Shown here in pieces: positions 6,469-10,424 of a stretch of DNA of 10,424 nucleotides; within the stretch, counting starts at the first letter, position 1; each line of letters opens with the position of its first letter. Position numbers and translations under genes: made by a program. This DNA is from Acidobacteria bacterium UBA6911. Lineage in GTDB: Bacteria > Acidobacteriota > UBA6911. The stretch covers positions 109,612 through 120,035 of the forward strand of contig DKBB01000398.1 of the NCBI GenBank assembly GCA_002451015.1, in the 5' to 3' direction. The notes beneath the pieces are model-generated. The model was not told the origin of the DNA and did no database searches. It saw only the letters and a list, made by a program, of their open reading frames with translations.

Positions 6469-6475
6469 AAGGGGG
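6469..6475 (+). promoter_or_regulatory. Ribosome binding site favouring the TTG start of the anti-sigma gene
   Basis: AAGGGGG lies eight bases before a TTG at 6484, in frame with the anti-sigma gene. The alternative GTG at 6445 overlaps the sigma stop but has no purine-rich site before it. The preference is moderate. Confidence 0.45.
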
Positions 6476-6483
6476 ACAGGATA

Positions 6484-7371
6484 TTGATTCATGAAAAACC
6501 AACCGAGGAAATACGGGGAATAGCCGCTCTCTTTTCTCTCGGAATCCTAACACAGCATGAAGCAGACAGTTTCGAAGCTCATATCCGGGAAGGATGTCCT
6601 GTTTGCGAAGCGGAACACTATAAGTTCAAGCATATAGCGGCCGAGATAGGATTAGCCGTAAATGAAGCGGACGCTCCCGACTATGTTAGAGAGCTGATCC
6701 TGGCACGCATCGAACGCCAACCTTCGGAAAAAACACCCGCGGTAGAATCCGAAAAAGAAGAAACTCCTGCAGAGACACCCCCGGCCGCCGTTTATCGGCC
6801 CATAATACTTTCTAATCCCCCTGAAAAGCAGCGAAGCATCTTTCTCTGGGTTCTGATGGTCCTGTTTGCAGTTGCAGCGGGAGTGGCTTTTTACGCCTTT
6901 TACTCCGAACAGGTCGTCAATGACCGATTAAGAACGGATATAGACTACGAGAGGTCGCAAAGACAAGATCTGCAGACATTGCTGGATAAACAGAAAGACA
7001 AGCCGATAGAACTGGAAGAGATTATTTCCGTAGTTTCCAAGCCGGAAACAAGGATTTTTCATCTAGCCGGATTCCCACCGGTGCAAGCCGCATCAGGCGC
7101 AATCCTTTGGGACGTACTACGGAACAAATGCCTGATTTTCGGATATATTCCGCCGGCGCCTCGGGGCAAGACTTACCAGTTATGGTTTCTAACGTCTACT
7201 AATGAAAAAATCCCTTCAGGTCTTCTGGAGCCGAATCCCGACGGCCGTCTATATGGCTGGTTCCCGATCCCTGAAGATATTTCAAGCCTGACAATAGTTA
7301 TCACGTGCGAACCGGAGGGAGGATCCAAAATTCCTACGCTACCGTATTACGCTATAGGCCGCAACGACTAG
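6484..7371 (+). CDS. Membrane anti-sigma factor with RskA-type C-terminal domain
   Basis: Numbered from the TTG at 6484, the product has 295 residues. The N-terminal ~75 residues form a cytoplasmic anti-sigma region with a zinc-site-like cluster: His25, His33, Cys38 and Cys41, in HIREGCPVC. A Glu/Pro-rich linker leads to one transmembrane helix at about 119-139 (FLWVLMVLFAVAAGVAFYAF). A short periplasmic coiled coil follows (about 143-172). A C-terminal domain of about 100 residues carries GAILWDVLRNKCLIFGYIPP, then GKTYQLWFL and GRLYGWFPIP, the hallmarks of the RskA C-terminal domain. Such proteins bind and block the sigma factor encoded next door, and loss or cleavage of the periplasmic part frees it. 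The gene lies directly after the sigma gene; an earlier GTG at 6445 would add 13 residues and overlap the sigma stop. The signal sensed is unknown. Confidence 0.88.
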   Translation: MIHEKPTEEIRGIAALFSLGILTQHEADSFEAHIREGCPVCEAEHYKFKHIAAEIGLAVNEADAPDYVRELILARIERQPSEKTPAVESEKEETPAETPPAAVYRPIILSNPPEKQRSIFLWVLMVLFAVAAGVAFYAFYSEQVVNDRLRTDIDYERSQRQDLQTLLDKQKDKPIELEEIISVVSKPETRIFHLAGFPPVQAASGAILWDVLRNKCLIFGYIPPAPRGKTYQLWFLTSTNEKIPSGLLEPNPDGRLYGWFPIPEDISSLTIVITCEPEGGSKIPTLPYYAIGRND

Positions 7372-7379
7372 CTTTTCCG

Positions 7380-7429
7380 CAGAGGTTTCGGTCATTTCGT
7401 TAACCGGCCCAGACCGGCATATACCTCTG
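7380..7429 (+). terminator. Possible stem-loop after the anti-sigma gene
   Basis: CAGAGGT (7380-7386) pairs with ACCTCTG (7423-7429), and inside it CGGTC (7389-7393) pairs with GACCG (7412-7416), giving 12 pairs with an internal loop. It begins nine bases after the stop codon, which suits a transcript-end structure. No T-run follows, so a classical intrinsic terminator is not shown. Confidence 0.25.
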
Positions 7430-7490
7430 TTCTGCCGCAGCATGAAACCGTCCCAAATATTCTCCAGAAATCCCTGGCGAATACTCAGTC

Positions 7491-7520
7491 TTGTGAGAAA
7501 TGCGGGTTAACCCTTTAAAT
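7491..7520 (+). promoter_or_regulatory. leuS: Candidate leuS promoter with palindromic spacer
   Basis: TTGTGA (7491-7496) and TTAAAT (7515-7520) each match four of six consensus bases and are 18 bases apart. Transcription would start near 7527, leaving a leader of about 43 bases. The spacer contains the perfect 10-base palindrome GGGTTAACCC (7504-7513), well placed for a repressor. Both the promoter and the operator reading are inferred. Confidence 0.32.
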
Positions 7521-7569
7521 ATGTCGCAAAGACAGATATTCTCTTTCGGTTATCTCAAGGAGGATCAGG

Positions 7570-10424
7570 ATGCCCGCTTATGACCCGCATGCCATCGAAG
7601 CGAAATGGCAGGAATTTTGGGAGCGGAACAAGACTTTCTGCGCCAGCGACACAAGTTCCAAACCGAAACTTTATGTTCTGGATATGTTCCCGTATCCCTC
7701 GGGCGAAGGACTGCATGTGGGCCATCCCGAAGGATACAGCGCTACCGATATGTACTGCCGCTTCAAACGCATGAAGGGATTCAACGTATTGCATCCCATG
7801 GGATACGATGCCTTCGGACTTCCCGCGGAGCAGTACGCCATCGAAACGGGGACACATCCCCGCATAACGACGGAAAAGAACATTTCCAACATACGGCGTC
7901 AGATCAAGTGTCTTGGATTCAGTTACGACTGGGAAAGAGAATTTGCATCAACCGATCCCGAATACGTACATTGGACTCAATGGATCTTTCTTCTGCTCTT
8001 CGATACATGGTTCGATCCCGAATTTGATTGGGTGGATCCGGAGGGAAAAAGGAGGACCGGCAAAGGCCGCCCCATCTCGGAACTGCCCATACCCGACACG
8101 GTCCGGGCGAAGGGAGAAGAAGCCGTGTGCCGGTACAGGGATTCTTTCCGCCTTGCCTACCAGGCCGAATCGCCGGTGAACTGGTGCGCGGCACTTGGCA
8201 CCGTGCTTGCGGATGAAGAAGTGATCAACGGACGTTCCGAACGGGGAGATCACCCGGTACAGCGGATCCCGCTGCGCCAGTGGATGCTCCGGATAACGGC
8301 CTACGCCGACCGACTCGTTGAAGACATCGAGTCCCTTCAATGGCCGGACCCCATTAAAGAAATGCAGAAAAACTGGGTGGGCCGCAGCCAGGGCGCAGAG
8401 GTCGATTTCTTCATCGAAACACCCGGCTTGAACTACGAAGAGTGGTCTGTCCGCAGGAAAAGTACTGGATTCCCTGAAGAGCCCGACCCGGACGCCATCC
8501 GGATTTACACGACCCGGCCGGATACGCTGTTCGGTGCCACCTATATGGTCCTGGCCCCGGAACACCCACTCGTGGAAAAACTGACGACAGATGATCACCG
8601 CAGCGAGGTCGAAGAATATATAAAATACGCTTCAAATCTCAGCGAAGAAGACAGGATAGCCGGACGCGGGGAAAAGACCGGAGTCTTTACAGGAGGATAT
8701 GCCACAAATCCGGTGAACGGAGAGAAAATACCCGCCTGGATCGCCGATTATGTATTGATCAGCTACGGAACCGGCGCCATTATGTCCGTCCCGGGCCACG
8801 ACCAGAGGGATTTGGAATTCGCCAAAACTTTCCGATTGCCCGTGCGCGCTGTCGTCATGCCGACTGAGGAATGGTTTCAGCGTCTGCAGGACTACCTGGA
8901 CAATTTGCACGATGGATTCCCTGCCCAAATGCCCGAGAAACAATGGCCGCCTCAGGAGCCTCTGGGCTCCGACAACTATGCCCAGTACGTCGAACTTTTG
9001 CCGGAAGCCTTTATCGATGACGGGGAAGGAATGCAGTCGGCGAATACGGAAGTCTCCCTCAACGGTCTACCGACACTCCAGGCCAAAGAAAAAATTCTCG
9101 CATGGCTTGTTAAATCGGGAGTCGGGCGCCCTGCCGTCAAGTATAAGTTGCGGGACTGGCTTTTCAGCCGCCAGCGTTACTGGGGCGAACCGATCCCGAT
9201 TCTGCACGCCCTGGATACCGATGGCGAACCGAATGGATTGATACAGGCGGTTCCGGAAGATGAACTCCCGGTTCTTTTACCGGAAATGGACGATTTCAAA
9301 CCGACCGGCAGACCGGGCGGTCCGCTGGAGAAAGCAACCGAATGGATTCGCGTCCGGATAGGCGGACGCGATTTTGCCAGAGAAACGAATACAATGCCGC
9401 AGTGGGCGGGCTCCTGCTGGTACTACCTTCGTTTCTGCGATCCTCGGAACCGCAACAAGGCATGGGATCCCGACAAGGAAGAATACTGGATGCCCGTGGA
9501 CCTGTATGTCGGCGGTGCGGAACATGCGGTTCTTCACCTGTTATATTCACGTTTCTGGCATAAGGTGCTCTTCGACCGGGGGTATGTCTCCACCCTGGAA
9601 CCGTTTCAAAAACTGGTCAACCAGGGAATGATCCTTTCTACAACCTATCGCACGCCGAAAGGCCGGATTGTTCCATACTCTAAAATCGATTTCGATGAAG
9701 GCAAAGCCTATCATAAGGAAACGGCGGAGGAACTTAGCGGAGAGACAGAGAAAATGTCCAAGTCACGCGGGAACGTAATTCCCGTAGATGTCCCGGTTCA
9801 ACAGTATGGAGCCGACACGACACGGCTCTATGAAATGTTTATCGGACCGCTGGAATCCACAAAGCCCTGGAGCATGCAGGGCGTCGAAGGCATCAGCCGC
9901 TTTCTCAACCGCGCATGGCGTATGATCGTCGATGAATCTGCGGACTCTTTGAAACTGAATCCTGCAGTCTTTAACAACGACACAACCCCCGGCGAAGAGG
10001 AGTTGCGCGTGCTGCACAGGACCATCGACGCCGTATCCAGAGATATGGAAACCCTGAGTTTCAATACTGCCATCAGCCGCCTGATGGAGTTTGTCAATCA
10101 TTTCACCGCACAGGAGACCCGGCCTCTTTCCTGCATGGAGAGTTTTGTACGGATGCTTTCACCCATGGCACCCCATATAGCGGAAGAACTCTGGCAGGTT
10201 CTTGGCCATTCGGAATCCATCGCTTATGCTCCCTGGCCCGTTCTGGATTCCCGATACATCCAGGAAAGTTCCATCCAGATGCCCGTTCAGATCAACGGCA
10301 GGGTCCGGGGACGAATTACCATTTCGGCGGATGCGGACAAAAAGGAGATGGAGCAGGCGGCACTATCGGATCCGAAAGTAAAAAAATATCTGGAAGGCCA
10401 TTCCATTCGGAAGACGATCGTGAT
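7570..10424 (+). CDS. leuS: Leucyl-tRNA synthetase (partial, last residues off the right edge)
   Basis: The frame is open for 951 codons to the window edge. It encodes a class Ia synthetase that joins leucine to tRNA-Leu at the cost of ATP, in the cytoplasm. Visible landmarks are the HIGH-type motif HVGH (residues 49-52) in [16 protein letters not shown], the CP1 editing-domain stretch TTRPDTLFG (from about 314), [15 protein letters not shown] with the editing Asp at 411, [11 protein letters not shown], and EKMSKSRGN with KMSKS at 728-732. The C-terminal domain has begun ([11 protein letters not shown]) and probably only some 10-20 residues are missing. At over 950 residues it is longer than the E. 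coli enzyme (860). The zinc-binding cysteines of the E. coli form are replaced by [10 protein letters not shown], and an extra segment ([20 protein letters not shown] and following) precedes NWC. The ATG is fixed by a near-perfect AAGGAGG (7557-7563) six bases upstream. It appears to be transcribed on its own. Confidence 0.98.
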   Translation, partial: MPAYDPHAIEAKWQEFWERNKTFCASDTSSKPKLYVLDMFPYPSGEGLHVGHPEGYSATDMYCRFKRMKGFNVLHPMGYDAFGLPAEQYAIETGTHPRITTEKNISNIRRQIKCLGFSYDWEREFASTDPEYVHWTQWIFLLLFDTWFDPEFDWVDPEGKRRTGKGRPISELPIPDTVRAKGEEAVCRYRDSFRLAYQAESPVNWCAALGTVLADEEVINGRSERGDHPVQRIPLRQWMLRITAYADRLVEDIESLQWPDPIKEMQKNWVGRSQGAEVDFFIETPGLNYEEWSVRRKSTGFPEEPDPDAIRIYTTRPDTLFGATYMVLAPEHPLVEKLTTDDHRSEVEEYIKYASNLSEEDRIAGRGEKTGVFTGGYATNPVNGEKIPAWIADYVLISYGTGAIMSVPGHDQRDLEFAKTFRLPVRAVVMPTEEWFQRLQDYLDNLHDGFPAQMPEKQWPPQEPLGSDNYAQYVELLPEAFIDDGEGMQSANTEVSLNGLPTLQAKEKILAWLVKSGVGRPAVKYKLRDWLFSRQRYWGEPIPILHALDTDGEPNGLIQAVPEDELPVLLPEMDDFKPTGRPGGPLEKATEWIRVRIGGRDFARETNTMPQWAGSCWYYLRFCDPRNRNKAWDPDKEEYWMPVDLYVGGAEHAVLHLLYSRFWHKVLFDRGYVSTLEPFQKLVNQGMILSTTYRTPKGRIVPYSKIDFDEGKAYHKETAEELSGETEKMSKSRGNVIPVDVPVQQYGADTTRLYEMFIGPLESTKPWSMQGVEGISRFLNRAWRMIVDESADSLKLNPAVFNNDTTPGEEELRVLHRTIDAVSRDMETLSFNTAISRLMEFVNHFTAQETRPLSCMESFVRMLSPMAPHIAEELWQVLGHSESIAYAPWPVLDSRYIQESSIQMPVQINGRVRGRITISADADKKEMEQAALSDPKVKKYLEGHSIRKTIV

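Noticed and set aside
7372..7569. T-box leader or leucine-rich attenuator peptide before leuS
   Set aside because: No T-box core sequence, no run of leucine codons in a short frame and no terminator with a T-run were found.
7948..8598. A 216-codon minus-strand frame opposite leuS
   Set aside because: Fully antisense to leuS, whose translation is unambiguous. Long antisense frames are expected from its codon bias.

Overview
The window looks like chromosomal core sequence from a Gram-negative-type bacterium of no close model relative. Its most informative gene, leuS, encodes a leucyl-tRNA synthetase with the HVGHPEGY active-site form, a lost zinc-cysteine cluster ([10 protein letters not shown]) and an extra segment before the NWC motif. 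I associate that combination with Planctomycetota/PVC-like and similar uncultivated lineages. This is an impression from motif memory, not a phylogenetic result. Base composition is moderate (about 50% G+C by eye). I see no insertion sequence, CRISPR array, rRNA, tRNA or phage gene.

Left third (minus strand, 1-3562): a two-gene operon for a membrane-associated Mre11/Rad50 (SbcCD)-like nuclease. The upstream gene is a YhaO/SbcD-type metallophosphoesterase. The downstream gene is a YhaN/SbcC-like coiled-coil ATPase that starts at a GTG overlapping the nuclease stop by 4 bases and runs off the left edge. The ATPase has two transmembrane helices in the middle of its coiled coil, where SbcC/Rad50 would have a zinc hook.

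Centre (plus strand, 3997-5530): a compact diguanylate cyclase (GGEEF, with an RxxD inhibitory site) overlapping by 11 bases a MinD/ParA-family ATPase of the FlhG/FleN type. No flagellar gene is visible. The pair may link cyclic-dinucleotide synthesis to a polar or spatial-positioning ATPase. The cyclase has Asn where PleD has the guanine-contacting Asp344.

Right-centre (5531-7371): a 346-base non-coding stretch with a nested hairpin and a possible ECF-type promoter, followed by an ECF-like sigma factor (TTG start) and its membrane anti-sigma factor. The anti-sigma protein joins a His/Cys zinc-site-like N-terminus, one transmembrane helix and a periplasmic RskA-type C-terminal domain, so this is probably an autoregulated envelope-signal switch.

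Right end (7570-10424): leuS, nearly complete and cut by the window edge, with a very strong ribosome binding site and a plausible promoter of its own that contains a perfect 10-base palindrome.

Family assignments rest on translated motifs. Promoter, hairpin and small-ORF calls are pattern-based and of low confidence.
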